Positions 7,048-7,722 of a DNA stretch of 7,722 nt are shown piece by piece. The stretch lies in contig JAOUFO010000078.1 in NCBI GenBank assembly GCA_029858165.1, positions 1 to 7,722 on the forward strand. Direction: 5' to 3'. The stretch is from Deltaproteobacteria bacterium. Lineage in GTDB: Bacteria; SAR324; JACQKK01. The notes beneath the pieces were generated by a model. The model ran no database searches and was not told the origin of the DNA. It saw nothing but the letters and a program-made list of their open reading frames with translations. The position numbers and the translations under genes were made by a program. Numbering within the stretch: position 1 is the stretch's first letter; each line of letters begins with the position of its first letter.

Positions 7048-7090
7048 AAATCCCTCCCTGGGCAAAGACTGCCTGGGGGGGATTTTTTTT
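7048..7090 (+). terminator. Strong intrinsic terminator, probably bidirectional
   Basis: AAATCCCTCCC (7048-7058) pairs with GGGGGGGATTT (7075-7085) over 11 bp with one G-T pair. An inner stem GGCA (7061-7064) with TGCC (7070-7073) closes a 5-base loop. Eight T at 7083-7090 follow on the plus strand. The mirror-image A-rich stretch at 7041-7050 gives a T-rich tail on the minus strand too, so it could work both ways. No coding gene lies just upstream on the plus strand; the nearest, metH, ends about 860 bases earlier. Confidence 0.7.
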
Positions 7091-7557
7091 GCCTTGCGAA
7101 GGCGTTTGGTCTCCCGGTTGGGATTCCTGTGCGTTAAAACCTATGGATGGGATTCCGGCATCCGGTTTGCCGGTTGAGGGCAATCCCACAGGACAAAATG
7201 ATGGTATATCGTTGAATTTAAACGGGTTCATGTTTCATCAGAAAAACGTCAGGCGGTGAGTGGGGGGTAAAAAATGGAATTATTTTTGGAAAAGGGGCAA
7301 AATGGACCAACTTTGGCATTTGCAATCCTAGACACAGGTGCAGTCCCCTGCCCTGGAGCGTGGTTCAGACTTTGCTCTGGCCTGAGTGACGGTGGTGTTG
7401 GCAAACGGGCGGGGGATATGACAGAACCCCATGGGTTGAACAGGGGGATTCTCAAGGAAGAGGTCTCTTAAACACGGTTTGTTCCATCCCGGCGGGCGGG
7501 GATTCCCCCCCTTGAAATCGGGCTGGGGCTTAAAACAAACCTCATGGAAACCAAGCT
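7091..7557. other. Spacer with no supported gene
   Basis: About 470 bases in which I see no convincing gene. There is a small hairpin GCCTT-GCG-AAGGC directly after the terminator (7091-7103) and an AT-rich patch near 7265-7290. GGGG-ATT-CCCC at 7498-7508 is another short palindrome. A 65-codon frame at 7274-7471 starts after a G-run but lacks protein-like composition. I found no tRNA, riboswitch or well-spaced promoter. The promoter of the gene at 7569 should lie here, but I cannot point to it. Confidence 0.5.
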
Positions 7558-7562
7558 GGGAG
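7558..7562 (+). promoter_or_regulatory. Ribosome binding site of the acidic protein
   Basis: GGGAG lies six bases before the ATG at 7569, at good strength and spacing. It supports this start over the ATG at 7544, whose frame stops after 28 codons, and over the later in-frame ATGs. Confidence 0.65.
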
Positions 7563-7568
7563 CACGCT

Positions 7569-7722
7569 ATGGCAGGCAACGCGATGGAGGAAATGGATAC
7601 GGATATGGGGGGGGATTTCAACCTGGATGACGATTCGTTGTTCACCGACCTGGACAACGAGGTGACCCTGGATGACGCCGTGGGGGATGGAGATGATTTT
7701 AACCTGGATGGCGGAGCGGGGG
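7569..7722 (+). CDS. Very acidic protein, 5' part only
   Basis: The first 51 codons of a gene that runs off the window. The peptide begins MAGNAMEEMDTDMGGDFNLD and has 14 Asp and 3 Glu in 51 residues with no Lys or Arg, so it is strongly negative and probably disordered here. DFNLDD at 16-21 recurs as DFNLDG at 43-48, a 27-residue spacing, with DLD and TLDD in between. This suggests tandem short linear repeats. There is no signal peptide or membrane segment in the visible part. Asp-rich leaders of this kind occur ahead of varied domains in signalling, motility and cell-pole proteins, so function cannot be assigned. A G8 tract (7607-7614) covers codons 13-16. The frame stays open to the end and the ribosome site is good, so coding is likely. 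Confidence 0.7.
   Translation, partial: MAGNAMEEMDTDMGGDFNLDDDSLFTDLDNEVTLDDAVGDGDDFNLDGGAG

Noticed and set aside
6605..7177. 190-codon plus-strand frame in the repeat spacer
   Set aside because: It spans three repeats and the terminator and its translation is low complexity.
7313..7325. Possible sigma-54 promoter, TTGGCATTTGCA
   Set aside because: The GG and GC elements are about five bases apart instead of the required ten between the -24 and -12 elements.
7274..7471. 65-codon plus-strand frame in the spacer
   Set aside because: A G-run precedes the ATG, but the peptide shows no domain, signal or compositional support; kept only as an unproven possibility.

Overview
This is a GC-rich bacterial chromosomal window with two complete housekeeping genes, one small exported protein, the start of a fourth gene, and long non-coding spacers filled with GC-rich dispersed repeats. 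Heavy use of GGG, CCC, CTG and GCC codons and the Gram-negative type of SpeA and MetH point to a proteobacterial or Desulfobacterota-like organism. I cannot place it further from sequence alone.

Layout: (1) 1-117 is the region upstream of speA, with an inverted copy of a dispersed repeat at 49-92. (2) 118-2088 (+) is biosynthetic arginine decarboxylase, speA. (3) 2089-2693 is a 605-bp spacer with three blocks of palindromic repeats. (4) 2694-6185 (+) is cobalamin-dependent methionine synthase, metH, with all four modules. (5) 6187-6606 (-) is a small protein with a signal peptide, meeting metH tail to tail with one base between the stop codons. (6) 6607-7568 is a spacer of about 960 bp with more copies of the same repeats, a strong bidirectional terminator-like hairpin at 7048-7090, and a final stretch in which I see no gene. 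(7) 7569-7722 (+) is the first 51 codons of a very acidic protein cut by the window edge.

How the genes work together: SpeA makes agmatine for polyamine synthesis and MetH makes methionine, the precursor of the S-adenosylmethionine that polyamine aminopropylation consumes. This is a loose metabolic link. A 605-bp repeat-rich gap separates the genes, so nothing indicates an operon.

No clear new multi-gene system is visible. The least explained material is the repeat network: one composite repeat occurs at 2413-2490 and 6685-6757 with an inverted partial copy at 49-92, and a second hairpin-based G-rich family occurs at 2098-2214, 6720-6771 (inverted), 6818-6918 and 6966-6998. The repeat upstream of speA also helps settle the speA start. 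The other two items of interest are the acidic partial protein with a 27-residue internal repeat and the orphan terminator at 7048-7090.
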